Source of the DNA: Rhodobacter sp.
GTDB lineage: Bacteria > Pseudomonadota > Alphaproteobacteria > Rhodobacterales > Rhodobacteraceae
Assembly: GCA_020250175.1 (NCBI GenBank)
Contig: JADCEN010000068.1
Coordinates: 1-33,713 of the forward strand
Length of the DNA: 33,713 nucleotides
Direction: 5' to 3'
Positions 23,978-32,139 of the stretch are shown one piece after another. The first letter of the stretch is position 1, and the number at the start of each line of letters is the position of its first letter. Both the position numbers and the translations under genes were made by a program. Below the pieces are notes generated by a model. That model made no database searches, was not told where the DNA came from, and saw nothing but the letters and a program-made list of their open reading frames with translations.

Positions 23978-24583
23978 ATGGACCTGGATGTTACCCGAAA
24001 GCCCCATCACCACGGTCGCCTGCCCGAGGCGGTGATCGAACTGGCAATCGATGCGGCGCGCGCGGGGTCGATCGACCTGATGTCGATGCGCGATGTCTCG
24101 CGGCGGCTGGGCGTGTCGCCGGCGGCGGTCTACCGCCACTTCCCCGACCGCGAGGCAATCCTGCGCGCCGTGGCCCGTGCAGGGTTCAACCTTTTGGCTG
24201 ACCGCTTCGAAACCGCCGTGCCCTATGCCTCGACAGCCCCGGACGCCGCTGCCGCGCTGGAGCGATACCAGGCGCTGGCGCAGGCCTATGTCAGCTTTGC
24301 GCGCGAACACTACGGACTGTGGCGGCTGATGTTCGGCCCCTGTGGCCGCGACCCGCAGGCACCCAAACCGGCGCGGCCTTCGACCTATGAATGGCTGGGC
24401 AAGGCGCTTGACGAACTCAAGGCATATGGTGTGATCACCAGTGCCACAGCCGGGGACCAGTACTTTGTCTGGACGGCAGTGCACGGATTTTCTGACCTGC
24501 AGACCTCACCTGCCGCGACGCAATCCGCGAACGATACCGACGTCCGCCGCCATGCGATCATGACTTTGCGGGCGCTTGGATAG
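23978..24583 (+). CDS. TetR/AcrR-family transcriptional regulator
   Basis: The product (201 residues) has an N-terminal TetR DNA-binding domain: RLPEAVIELAIDAARAGSID, then LMSMRDVSRRLGVSPAAVYRHF with the recognition helix near 45-55, then PDREAILRAVA. The C-terminal domain (for example ALAQAYVSFAREHYGLWRLMF) resembles the WHG-type ligand domain of many proteobacterial TetR proteins. It is divergent from the hydrolase/NmrA operon and most likely represses it and itself through the sites at 23917-23967. The inducer is unknown. Confidence 0.92.
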   Translation: MDLDVTRKPHHHGRLPEAVIELAIDAARAGSIDLMSMRDVSRRLGVSPAAVYRHFPDREAILRAVARAGFNLLADRFETAVPYASTAPDAAAALERYQALAQAYVSFAREHYGLWRLMFGPCGRDPQAPKPARPSTYEWLGKALDELKAYGVITSATAGDQYFVWTAVHGFSDLQTSPAATQSANDTDVRRHAIMTLRALG

Positions 24584-24658
24584 GGCGATTTGCGGGCTCG
24601 GGGGGCAGGCCCGGCTGCACGGCTTCCATTGCCCGGGCCATCACGGTAAGGTGCATTC

Positions 24659-25444
24659 TCAGGCCCCCACCGCCTGCAGCCGGGCCTCGAGCGACCCCCT
24701 GGCCCAGGCCCTGCCATCCTCGCCCACGAAGTGGCGAAACGGCGCACCGGCGTCACGTGCGGCATTGAGGATCGCCTCGACAACCTCGTCCGGATTGCCA
24801 GCAGACATCGCGCCAAACCCGGACAGGACCTGGTTGCGCATTGCTTGATAGGCCGGATTCGCTGCGGCCATCGGCATGGACCCCGCAAAGCCGGTGGCGA
24901 AGTAACCCGGGTTGACGACAGTCACCCTGATCCCGAGTGGGGCGACCTCGGCCTGCAACGCCTCGCTGAGGGCCTCGATGGCGTGTTTCGTCGCCGCATA
25001 GGCCCCGCCAAAGGGCCACGAGGCATGGCCCACCGCCGAACTGATGTTGATGATGTGGCCCGACCCCTGCGCCCGCATCACCGGCAGAACCGCCCGGACG
25101 AGCCGCATCGCGCCGAAGACATTCGTCTCGAACACATTCAGCAGTTCGGCCTCGGTGACCTCTTCGGACCCGCCGAACAGGCCGTGGCCCGCATTGTTCA
25201 ACAGGATGTCGATCCGCCCGAACCGTTGTTCGGCCATCGCGACCGCCGCGTCCACATCCGCCGTAATCCGCACGTCCGCTGTGAGGACCAGAAGCTTGCC
25301 GATGTGGCGTTTCGCCAGCGCGTCAAGCGACCCCGTATGGCGCGCGACCGCCACGGCGCGGTCGCCGTTATCGAGGACACGTTCCAGCACCCCCCGGCCA
25401 AAGCCGCTGGATGCCCCGGTAATTAACCAGACCTTGCTTTCCAT
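24659..25444 (-). CDS. Short-chain dehydrogenase/reductase
   Basis: The product (261 residues) is a classical SDR: TGASSGFG (9-16), NNAGHG (83-88), Ser136, Tyr149 and Lys153 (YAATK). The ITGASSGFGRGVLERVL start and NISSAVGHASWPFGGAYAATKHAIEAL are typical of a large subfamily annotated as oxidoreductases with unknown substrates. The ATG at 25444 (AAAGGAAC upstream) is right; the frame upstream to 25549 is not coding. It is downstream of the MBL-fold gene on the same strand, separated by 77 bp that contain a strong hairpin (25479-25501), so expression may be uneven. Confidence 0.92.
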   Translation of the reverse strand: MESKVWLITGASSGFGRGVLERVLDNGDRAVAVARHTGSLDALAKRHIGKLLVLTADVRITADVDAAVAMAEQRFGRIDILLNNAGHGLFGGSEEVTEAELLNVFETNVFGAMRLVRAVLPVMRAQGSGHIINISSAVGHASWPFGGAYAATKHAIEALSEALQAEVAPLGIRVTVVNPGYFATGFAGSMPMAAANPAYQAMRNQVLSGFGAMSAGNPDEVVEAILNAARDAGAPFRHFVGEDGRAWARGSLEARLQAVGA

Positions 25445-25478
25445 TTTCGATGTTCCTTTGGATGGGTGTCGGGTGGAT

Positions 25479-25501
25479 CCGGCCCCCGCGCCGGGGGCCG
25501 G
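25479..25501. repeat. Perfect 10-bp hairpin between the MBL-fold and SDR genes
   Basis: CCGGCCCCCG-CGC-CGGGGGCCGG: 10-bp stem, 3-nt loop, no T tract. Within a minus-strand operon it could stabilise the upstream mRNA part or cause partial termination. Confidence 0.6.
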
Positions 25502-25521
25502 ACGATCAGGGATTGTGCAGG

Positions 25522-26556
25522 TCACCAGACCCAGGGGGCCGGCACCCATTCATAGGCGCTGTCCCTGCGGGCCACATGGCCCAGCCCCGGGAAGGGGAAG
25601 TGATAGGCCATGGTCAGCGTGCGGTCCGTCGCCAGTTGATCCAGAAGTTTCGCGCGTGTGGCGGCGGCCAGACCCGGGTCCTGATCGACGATTGGCGTCC
25701 ATTCCGGGTGCGCCATTCCGGTCACATAGTTGTGGACCACATCGACGATGTTGATCAGCTCGGCATCGCCCGACGAAACCCGGAAGGCAACATGCCCCGG
25801 CGTATGCCCATGCGTGGCGATGGTCGAAACGCCCGGGACAACATCAGCACCCGGCTTGACCAGGGTAACCTTGTCCTTGATGGCCGCAAGGTTGGCCTTT
25901 GCCGCCGGAAGCAGCGCCGACCTGAGCCCGTCCGGAACACCCGCCGCAACAAGCTTCGCCTCGATATCGTCCGCCGTCCAGAACGCCCACTCGTCTTCGG
26001 CCATCACGAAAGTGGCGTTGGGGAAGTTCAGCTTGCCCTCCGCCGAAAGGATGCCGCCAATGTGGTCGAAATGGCCGTGGCTCAGGACAACCGTGTCGAT
26101 GGTGGAGGGATCAAGCCCGGCCGCCGTCAGGCGGGAAGGCAAGTGTCCGCCCAGCGGCCCCATCAGGCCCGCTGCTCCCGTGTCGAACAGGACACGGTTC
26201 GTGCCGGTATCCACCAACAGGTTGTTGATGTCACCCCGTGCCAGATCACGCGGCAGGAAATGGCTTTCCAGCAGGGCTGCCACTTCCTCCTGCGGCGCAT
26301 CAACGCCGGTAAAGGCCGGATAAACCGGGAAGTTCGGGGCCGGTCCGCCGCCATCGGAGATCGAATAGGCCTGGAATGCGCCTATCTTGAACGGATAGAC
26401 GCCGACTGCCGGGGTGGCGGGAGAGTCCTCGGCACGGGCCATGCCGGCGATGCCCGGCAGGATGTTCGATGCCGAGGCGGCACCAGCCGCAAGGACAAGG
26501 GCACCGCTGCCACGGAACAGGTTTCGCCGAGTGATGTTGGAAATGGAGGAATGCAT
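25522..26556 (-). CDS. Metallo-beta-lactamase-fold hydrolase, Tat-exported
   Basis: The product (344 residues) starts with a twin-arginine signal (TRRNLFRGSGALVLAAGAASA, residues 9-29), so it is exported folded to the periplasm. The MBL metal motif is LSHGHFDHIGG with HGHFDH at 160-165; further ligands are HGHTPGH (about 253-259) and the Asp in NIVDVVHN, and the last His in MAYHFPFPGLGH. This arrangement fits the quorum-quenching lactonase/alkylphosphatase-like MBL group rather than beta-lactamases. The ATG at 26556 places the signal correctly. It is divergent from a TetR gene with a perfect operator between them, suggesting induction by a toxic compound. Confidence 0.92.
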   Translation of the reverse strand: MHSSISNITRRNLFRGSGALVLAAGAASASNILPGIAGMARAEDSPATPAVGVYPFKIGAFQAYSISDGGGPAPNFPVYPAFTGVDAPQEEVAALLESHFLPRDLARGDINNLLVDTGTNRVLFDTGAAGLMGPLGGHLPSRLTAAGLDPSTIDTVVLSHGHFDHIGGILSAEGKLNFPNATFVMAEDEWAFWTADDIEAKLVAAGVPDGLRSALLPAAKANLAAIKDKVTLVKPGADVVPGVSTIATHGHTPGHVAFRVSSGDAELINIVDVVHNYVTGMAHPEWTPIVDQDPGLAAATRAKLLDQLATDRTLTMAYHFPFPGLGHVARRDSAYEWVPAPWVW

Positions 26557-26607
26557 CCAGGGAACCTTTCTTGCGTTCGGGATCGGGAAGTGTAAGATAG
26601 CGAGATT

Positions 26608-26625
26608 AAAGTGACCAGTCACTTT
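26608..26625. promoter_or_regulatory. TetR-type operator, perfect palindrome
   Basis: AAAGTGAC-CA-GTCACTTT has perfect 8-bp arms and lies between the divergent MBL-fold (start 26556) and TetR (start 26657) genes. The form (gaCyrGTC core) is that of many TetR/AcrR regulators of the NemR/YcdC type. Confidence 0.8.
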
Positions 26626-26656
26626 GATTCTGTCAAGAGCAATTGCGGAGGAAGCG

Positions 26657-27277
26657 ATGCCGCGTGTTTCGATGCGGGATGTGTTGATAGAGGCGGGCCA
26701 GAAGGTGCTGCACGAACGCGGCTATGCGGCTACGGCGGTACAGGACATCGCGGCGGTTGCAGGCGTGCCGAAGGGATCGTTCTTCAATCATTTCGGCACG
26801 AAGGAGGCCTTTGCAGCCCTCGCGCTCGAACGCTATGTCGGCGCGGGTGTGGATGGGCTTGTCCATCTGATGGACAACGACAGCCTGCCGATCCTGCAGC
26901 GTATCACCATGCTGATCGATGCGGTGAGCGACCGGGTGAAGGCGACGGGCGGACGTGAAGGTTGCATGGTCGGGAACCTCAGCATCGAGGTGGCGGGGGC
27001 AAGCGAACCCCTGCGCGTGCAACTGTCCGATGCCTTCAGCCGATGGTGCGCGCCCTTGGCCGGGGCGTTGGAGCGGGCACAGGCGCGCGGCGAAATCGCC
27101 TTGACGGTTGAGTCTGCCACGATGGCCAACTTCATCCAGAACGGGCTGCAAGGCGCACTTCTGCGCGCCAAGGTCGACAGGACGTCGGCCCCCATCGAAC
27201 AGTTCAAGGTGATCCTTCTGGACCTGTTAAGCCGGCGGCAGGCCGAAGCAAAACGGACCAGCGCGCAAAGGCCCTGA
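26657..27277 (+). CDS. TetR-family transcriptional regulator (NemR-like)
   Basis: From the ATG at 26657 (GGAGGAA upstream) the product has 206 residues. The N-terminal DNA-binding domain reads VLIEAGQKVLHERGYAATAV, QDIAAVAGVPKGSFFNHFGT with the recognition helix near 32-43, then KEAFAALALERY. The C-terminal part with GCMVGNLSIEVAG and a following SEPLRVQLSDAFSRW is characteristic of the NemR/AcuR-like group, where the Cys next to the G-x-x-x-G segment can sense electrophiles. Likely regulation: it represses itself and the divergent MBL-fold/SDR operon through 26608-26625. The 287 bp downstream hold no gene I can support. Confidence 0.92.
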   Translation: MPRVSMRDVLIEAGQKVLHERGYAATAVQDIAAVAGVPKGSFFNHFGTKEAFAALALERYVGAGVDGLVHLMDNDSLPILQRITMLIDAVSDRVKATGGREGCMVGNLSIEVAGASEPLRVQLSDAFSRWCAPLAGALERAQARGEIALTVESATMANFIQNGLQGALLRAKVDRTSAPIEQFKVILLDLLSRRQAEAKRTSAQRP

Positions 27278-27564
27278 ATCGCCTTTGCCGCCGTTCGGAT
27301 CAGGAAGGCGGGATCATGGGTGTCCTCCACCCGACTGCACGGGTCCTTCAGGCGCGCGGTCAGCCGGGAGGCTGTGCTGCCCCGTTCCTGCACCTCCCGC
27401 AAGGGCACCGCGCCCGGATCACCAGTAAGCCGGTTGTGTCCGGCAGTATGATTTCACCAGTGCATGCGTCCGATGCTGCTGTCGGTTTCGGTCCGGAGGC
27501 TTGAATCCACGCTTTTTCAGGCGCACGCGACCGTTCCTTGCACGCTTGTGCGAATCAGCCGGGT

Positions 27565-27861
27565 TTATCCCGCAGCGCGCCGACATGCTGACTTCAGGAT
27601 TTCTCTCGCAGCCCGTTCGCGGCAATCGGCTGGCCCGCCATCGACAAGACCCATCCTGACCTCAGCTTCGCGCAGAACCTCACAAATTGCACCGATACCG
27701 CCGCGGTTCACAGCCTTGGCGAATGCGCTGATCAGACAGCTGTCATATTCGTCGGCCATCGGTTCACCTTCGGCCCAGGCCTCGGACAGACCAAGAGGGT
27801 CCCAGCACCCGAAGCCGATCTGTCGCAGTCTCGGAAGCAGGTCGCGCATGTCAGGTTTCAT
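27565..27861 (-). CDS. Small protein with a WDPLG...DEYD pattern, immunity-like
   Basis: The product (98 residues) is soluble and acidic. FGCWDPLGLSEAW is followed by DEYDSCLISAF, then AVNRGGIGAICEVLREAEVRMGL. I associate the WDP-(I/L)-G...DEYD pattern with a group of small proteins found in polymorphic-toxin immunity arrays; this is inference. It is the last gene of a four-gene minus-strand operon, and its start overlaps the preceding stop by one base (TGATG arrangement at 27861). Confidence 0.65.
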   Translation of the reverse strand: MKPDMRDLLPRLRQIGFGCWDPLGLSEAWAEGEPMADEYDSCLISAFAKAVNRGGIGAICEVLREAEVRMGLVDGGPADCRERAAREILKSACRRAAG

Positions 27862-28427
27862 CAGTGTGATGCCTTGATCAGAAAATCATGGATGACGCCG
27901 TCCTCCATGCGGGCCAGTGCTTCGGCGGCCTTGGCCAACTCTCCTGCCTTTTGCCGGTGTGCCGTTTCCGGCTCTGCCCCTGGGGATCTGCGGTAGAAGT
28001 GATGCATGAGGCCGACCTGCTGCAGCCCAAAACCTTCAGCCAGCGCGGTCAACAGACCGATCCAGTACGCGGAATCCTCATTCGGTTGCTGGCGCGCATG
28101 GCGGGCAACCGCGCGATCCCTGTCGGCCACGGCACGGGCAATACGCGCCTCTGACCAGCCTTTGCTGCGATAGCGCGCGATGTCTGTCGCACGCGCATCA
28201 TCAGGTTCATTGCCGCGCCGCACAGCACTGCCAAGGCAAGTGCCACAATCGCAAGGCAAACGGGCCAGCCAGTATTCCCGCTCATCTGCCGTAAGGCACG
28301 CCCGCAGACCGCGGGTATCGACCCGCTTTGCCCGGCGGGTATAGCCGCGCCTGTCCCATGTCGCAAGAATGGCGTTGATGCGCTCAAGGTCATCCGTCGC
28401 AGCGATCAAGGTGACGAAGGTGCACAT
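27861..28427 (-). CDS. Hypothetical protein, 188 residues, immunity-array context
   Basis: The product starts MCTFVTLIAATDDLERINAI and continues DRRGYTRRAKRVDTRGLRAC, then ADEREYWLARLPCDCGTCLGS; three cysteines cluster in CDCGTC. The second half is helical and charged (ARIARAVADRDRAVARHARQ, then AYWIGLLTALAEGFGL). There is no signal peptide. I recognise the first half as a conserved hypothetical type of Rhodobacterales, possibly an immunity protein; no function can be assigned. It starts 3 bp after the stop of the 75-residue membrane protein. Confidence 0.7.
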   Translation of the reverse strand: MCTFVTLIAATDDLERINAILATWDRRGYTRRAKRVDTRGLRACLTADEREYWLARLPCDCGTCLGSAVRRGNEPDDARATDIARYRSKGWSEARIARAVADRDRAVARHARQQPNEDSAYWIGLLTALAEGFGLQQVGLMHHFYRRSPGAEPETAHRQKAGELAKAAEALARMEDGVIHDFLIKASH

Positions 28428-28430
28428 TGA

Positions 28431-28658
28431 TCAGTCATCGCCCCAGCGCCGCTCCAGCCAGCGACTGAGGCGCAGGCCGATCGCACTGGCGACGGCAAGG
28501 CCCACACCCTTGCGCAGATCGTTGGCAAGACCCTCAGAAGGCAGCGGGATCAGCACCGCAAGCGCCCAAAGAACAGCCAGTGTCAGCGCGCCAGCCACAG
28601 CCAGAACAACGGCAAGTTCCAACATGAATCGCGTGAGTTTCCGGTCCAGATTGCTCAT
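28431..28658 (-). CDS. Small membrane protein, 75 residues
   Basis: The product begins MSNLDRKLTRF and has a long hydrophobic segment at about residues 12-38 (ELAVVLAVAGALTLAVLWAL and onward) plus a weaker one at about 51-62, ending with a basic/aromatic tail RWLERRWGDD. Its ATG overlaps the stop of the upstream gene as ATGA, so it is part of the same operon. The family is unknown to me. It could be an immunity protein against a membrane-active toxin or a membrane anchor for the neighbours. Confidence 0.65.
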   Translation of the reverse strand: MSNLDRKLTRFMLELAVVLAVAGALTLAVLWALAVLIPLPSEGLANDLRKGVGLAVASAIGLRLSRWLERRWGDD

Positions 28659-29316
28659 GTCACTTGGTCGCTGATCGCAATCATATCTGCCCCGCCCATC
28701 ACAACGGCCATGATCTCCTCCATATCCGCGGGGTGCCACGGCGTGGGCCTGTCACCGGTGTGCACAAAGCGCCGGAGCTTACAATCCTCAATCAGCTTCA
28801 ACGCGCCTGTCCGACCCGCGCGCGCCGTCCAGACGGAACAGCCCCTCAGCCCCGGCAGACGCTCACCAGCCTTTGCCATCACCGACAGCAAGGCATTCCA
28901 GCCTGCGGGCGTATCCGTTCCGGAGACGGCAAAGCGTCGCTCAAGCCTGGTCACCGTTTCCACCGAGGGCCAGCCCTGGCTGCAACGAAACACCACCCCA
29001 CGGGGCAAAGCGGCCAAAGACACGCTCTGGGCCAGCGGCTGGACCGCAAACGGCGTGTGCCACAGCAGAATCGGCTGGCGATAGCGCCCTGGCGCGGGGC
29101 GCAAGGCATCGGGGCTGGCGGGCTGGTCCGTGACCGATGCGCTGATATCAAGCAGCAGATACCCCCGCCGGTCGCTGGCCAGATGAATCGCAAGGCCAAA
29201 GCGCCCGTCGGGCAAGGGAAAGGCAAAGCCATGTCCCGCCTTTATGCCGGTTCTTTCCGTGAAGGTCTGGGCCTTGATATCGCGGGTCCGGCCCGTGCCG
29301 TTACCGATCGCGGTGT
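28655..29316 (-). pseudogene. Imm26-like protein, start lost to an IS110 fragment
   Basis: The frame from about 29316 to the TGA at 28655 has GIKAGHGFAFPLPDGRFGLA near its start, resembling the opening of Imm26-type immunity proteins (VGDxFxIPLPDGRYGxGR), followed by YLLLDISASVTDQ and ARFLW-type strands; about 200 residues follow, ending ADMIAISDQVT. Upstream of 29316 the sequence becomes an IS110 transposase N-terminus in another frame, and no ATG is in frame, so the native start is gone. The stop overlaps the next start by ATGA. The Imm26 link is inference from the short motif only. Confidence 0.5.
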
Positions 29317-29454
29317 TCAGCGATTGCCCATGAATCGCTGGAACTGCGGGCGCGACAGCTTCTTGCGGAACAGGACCGACCCGTCCGCGGCCGCGCCATG
29401 CAACTGGAACACGTTCTGTGCCAGATCGACCCCGATGATGCTGATTTCCTGCAT
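29317..29454 (-). pseudogene. IS110-family transposase, N-terminal fragment
   Basis: The ATG at 29454 opens a 45-residue frame: MQEISIIGVDLAQNVFQLHG, then AAADGSVLFRKKLSR, the standard start of IS110 transposases with the first Asp of the DEDD site in GVDLA. It breaks off at 29317, where the Imm26-like sequence takes over. The 106 bp upstream, up to the stop at 29561, are probably IS leader sequence. Confidence 0.85.
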
Positions 29455-29560
29455 GGATGCCCTCTCGTTTCCCTTGTGACTTCAGCATCACAAGCTTGGC
29501 GCATTGCGACGCCGTTGGGGAAAGAGCGGCATCCACCCCAGCCCCGGATGCTGAAGCCCG

Positions 29561-30076
29561 CTATTTGGTTGCTTTCTCGAAGAATTCGAACGGCTTTTCA
29601 TCCTGACCGATGAGGCAGCGCACCCGTATCGGGGGCAGCATGTCGACATCTGCCGGATCATACGCCGTTTCATCGGCTAACGCGATGTCTGTCAGCGTGC
29701 CGTAGGCGACATCGATGAACGCGAAATCGGAACTGCGAAACGCATATGTGTCGAGGATACGAGAGTACTGCGGAAGATCATGACGCCACGGAAATTGAAT
29801 GGTCAGCAAGATCGTAGTGGTGTCGCAGTAGCGCATCCAAGCCAACTGAAACGGGATTGGATCATTCGCCCCTTCTCCCTCAAACTCATGGCCCTTTCGC
29901 AGTCCCGTAACTTTGTCGGCAAGACCAATGGCAAAACGGTTGTCGCCAACGGGCCGGAGTTCGACCTGGAGTTCAGGCGTCTCCACGGTTGAATCATAGT
30001 AAGTGGTCTGACCGATAGCGTGGGTAGCATGGCCCATCAGAATGATCAGCGCGAAGTGCGACATGCTGCGTTTCAT
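29561..30076 (-). CDS. Exported small protein, predicted periplasmic immunity protein of module A
   Basis: The product (171 residues) begins with a Sec signal (MKRSMSHFALIILMGHATHA, cleavage near residue 22). The mature part is beta-rich and acidic, with two cysteines (84 and 154) that are conserved at equivalent places in the module B homologue, as expected for a disulfide in the periplasm. Shared blocks are FPWRHDLPQY, then LDTYAFRSSDF, then ADETAYDP and LPPIRVRC, ending KPFEFFE. No known domain is recognised. Its ATG overlaps the stop of the MuF-GH19 gene (ATGA at 30073-30076). An exported small protein coupled to a peptidoglycan-hydrolase-like protein suggests an inhibitor that protects the cell wall; this is inference. 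Confidence 0.75.
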   Translation of the reverse strand: MKRSMSHFALIILMGHATHAIGQTTYYDSTVETPELQVELRPVGDNRFAIGLADKVTGLRKGHEFEGEGANDPIPFQLAWMRYCDTTTILLTIQFPWRHDLPQYSRILDTYAFRSSDFAFIDVAYGTLTDIALADETAYDPADVDMLPPIRVRCLIGQDEKPFEFFEKATK

Positions 30077-31347
30077 TCGGCGTCCTCAAAGCGCGGCCTC
30101 GCAACCGAGAACCTGCAGGTGTTGGTAAAAATCGCAGACGCGCTCAGGTCTCTGACGTTTTCCCAGCGTTGATCGCTCGAGTCCGTTCCGGGATTGATGA
30201 TTGCAGTAATGCTGTCGGCGGCGGCACGGTTGATACCGGCGTCTGCGAGCATGAAAAGCTCGTTCGCGCGCCAGAACCAGAGAGCCGAACGGGCCGCATG
30301 GCGAGGCGTGCCAAGCAGTTCAGGCTCGGCTTCAAAGTCGATCAATTCTCCAAACAACTCCGAATGATCTTCGGTGAAGGCCCGGTAGTTCGCCCGGCCG
30401 GTGACCTGTTTTAGCCCACGACCACGGAATCTCCACCCATCGCCACTTTCGACATCGCCACTTCCGATTCGATTGGCGTAAGCGCGGTTTGCAATCGCTT
30501 CCTGATCCGCAGGCTGGACGCCGTCAATTCTCCCAAAACGAAGGGCTTCGTCCGGATTGCGGCGGAAGTAGCGAAATATACTCAGCCTGTCGGCCCGATC
30601 GTCGAGTATTTCCACAAGCTGCATATCTTGCCCGACTTCTTGTAGGACCTGACCGAAGAAATGTGCAAGGCGATCCGAGCTGTTCAGGCGTGCGGTCACA
30701 ATCTGCCGGTCGATCTCTCGTGCGATCTGTGCCAGACGGTCTGTTTCAGCATCAGGGAAAACGGATGCCAGTCGATCACCTGTCAGAATGTCGCACACCG
30801 CGGCTTCGGGTATACTGGTCTGATCAATGATCGGTTCCGCAGTGCATCGACAATTCCACCCCTGACCCGGATGCCCGCCTTCAGGGGGGGCAGACCACGA
30901 GAAGACGCGGTCGTCGTATTCGGCATGGGCAGCGCGAACCCGGGAATCGTCGCTGCTCCGCCAAATGTATCTCTCGACTTGCAGGGCATCCCTCTGGAAA
31001 AGACCGTTCAGTATCTCGGTATATCGGGCAATGATCGAGGTGATGACCGGGTCGTTCGGGTTTACGGCCACCTCGATTTCGGTCAGCCGGTCTGCAACCT
31101 CGCTCCGAAGTTGATCACGGATGGGTGTCAGATCGATCGCGCTTATGTCGATAGAGACACCGTCCGGGAGGTATTGATTCAGGCGACCAACGGCAGCTGC
31201 AAGCGAATCATCAATGATGCTGTCGAGGAGTCGGTCGGGCACCACCGAAAACTTTGCTTCCAGATCAACAAGGCCGTTCAACGCCACTACGAACGTACTT
31301 TGCCCGCCTGACCTGATCCAGGTTGAGAATTTGCTCTCTTGCCTCAT
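30073..31347 (-). CDS. MuF-domain/GH19 fusion protein, predicted cell-wall-degrading effector, module A
   Basis: The product (424 residues) has three parts. Residues 1-105: a helical domain without signal peptide (IRSGGQSTFVVALNGLVDLE and onward), nearly identical in module B. Residues 126-175: a phage Mu F/SPP1 gp7-like segment, RYIWRSSDDSRVRAAHAEYD, then GHPGQGWNCRC with the family's terminal Cys-Arg-Cys. Residues 222-385: a GH19 chitinase/endolysin-like domain: HFFGQVLQEVGQ with the presumed catalytic Glu237, RAYANRIGSGDVESGDGWRF, RGRGLKQVTGRANY and AARSALWFWRANEL. No phage head or tail genes are near, so MuF probably serves as a toxin-type module, as in MuF polymorphic toxins of temperate phages. 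The conserved tail CRFSVARPRFEDAE ends in an ATGA overlap with the exported partner. Confidence 0.8.
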   Translation of the reverse strand: MRQESKFSTWIRSGGQSTFVVALNGLVDLEAKFSVVPDRLLDSIIDDSLAAAVGRLNQYLPDGVSIDISAIDLTPIRDQLRSEVADRLTEIEVAVNPNDPVITSIIARYTEILNGLFQRDALQVERYIWRSSDDSRVRAAHAEYDDRVFSWSAPPEGGHPGQGWNCRCTAEPIIDQTSIPEAAVCDILTGDRLASVFPDAETDRLAQIAREIDRQIVTARLNSSDRLAHFFGQVLQEVGQDMQLVEILDDRADRLSIFRYFRRNPDEALRFGRIDGVQPADQEAIANRAYANRIGSGDVESGDGWRFRGRGLKQVTGRANYRAFTEDHSELFGELIDFEAEPELLGTPRHAARSALWFWRANELFMLADAGINRAAADSITAIINPGTDSSDQRWENVRDLSASAIFTNTCRFSVARPRFEDAE

Positions 31348-31466
31348 TCTGGCAGCGCCCCCGAAAACATGGCACCATCGGAGACGCTTGAAGTCAAGTA
31401 ATCGTTAACGCTCCGGTCGCAACCTGTTGGCCGCCAGAGAAAGTTAGACCGGAGTTGCGGTGGCGG
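31039..31466. repeat. Direct repeat, copy 1: 5' block of module A with its upstream region
   Basis: Aligns without gaps and with few mismatches to 33004-33431, 1965 bp away. It covers the first about 103 codons of the effector gene and 119 bp upstream, ending with TGGCGG, which in copy 2 is the 3' end of tRNA-Ser(GGA). Confidence 0.9.
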
Positions 31467-31495
31467 CGCGCAGAGCACTGCCGTCCAACCTTCTC

Positions 31496-31512
31496 AGGGG
31501 CGGAACGCCCCT
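31496..31512 (-). terminator. Hairpin at the end of module B
   Basis: AGGGGCG-GAA-CGCCCCT, a perfect 7-bp stem overlapping the stop codon of the module B partner gene. On the minus strand it is followed by GAGAAGG rather than T, so termination would be weak. Confidence 0.4.
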
Positions 31513-32041
31513 ACTTGGCTTCCTGTTCGAAGAATTCGAAAGGCTTTGCATAATTCCCCAAGAGGCAACGCACCCTGATCGGCGGGAGCATGTTGAACTC
31601 GGACGGCGTGTAAACCGTGTCGTCAGCCAAAGCTATGTCGGTCACGGAGCCGAACGTGACGTCGATGAATTCGAGGTCCGATGCGCGGAAAGCAAATGTA
31701 TCCAGAACATGCACATATTGTGGTAGATCGTGGCGCCATGGGTACTCGACCGTTAAGAGGATAACCGATGTGTCACAATAATATCTACGCGCAATCAGAA
31801 ACGGATCAGGATCGGAAGACCCTTGCCCATCAAATTCATGATGTCTTTTGATCCCGGATTCCCTGTCTTCCAGGGTCACAGAGAAGCGAACATCATCATC
31901 TACCGATTCGAGCTTGATAGAAAGCTGTTTGGTCTCGACGCTGTTCTCAGTGTACAGAACCTGAAAATCGTTAAGGATACCGGCCGAAACGCCAGACGCG
32001 GGAAGAAGAACAGTCAGTAAGTGAGTCAGAAACGACTTCAT
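31511..32041 (-). CDS. Exported small protein, predicted periplasmic immunity protein of module B
   Basis: The product (176 residues) is homologous to the module A partner. Signal peptide MKSFLTHLLTVLLPASGVSA with a good cleavage site after Ala20. Conserved cysteines at 89 and 159. Shared blocks: YPWRHDLPQY, LDTFAFRASD, IDVTFGSVTDIALADDTVY, LPPIRVRCLLG and KPFEFFE. The N-terminal half of the mature protein has diverged most (SVETKQLSIKLESVDDDVRF here), which would fit specificity for its own effector. The ATG at 32041 overlaps the ancestral stop of the effector gene (TGA 32040-32038) as ATGA, but because of the premature stop at 32142-32140 ribosomes now terminate about 100 nt earlier. A fair start of its own is not evident, so its expression may be reduced. 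Confidence 0.75.
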   Translation of the reverse strand: MKSFLTHLLTVLLPASGVSAGILNDFQVLYTENSVETKQLSIKLESVDDDVRFSVTLEDRESGIKRHHEFDGQGSSDPDPFLIARRYYCDTSVILLTVEYPWRHDLPQYVHVLDTFAFRASDLEFIDVTFGSVTDIALADDTVYTPSEFNMLPPIRVRCLLGNYAKPFEFFEQEAK

Positions 32042-32139
32042 TCGGAATCTTCAAACCTTGGTTTGGCAACGGAAAAGCGGCAGATTTCGTCGAAATCACC
32101 ACCGTCGCGAAATCTTCTCATGTGGACTTGACGATCTTC

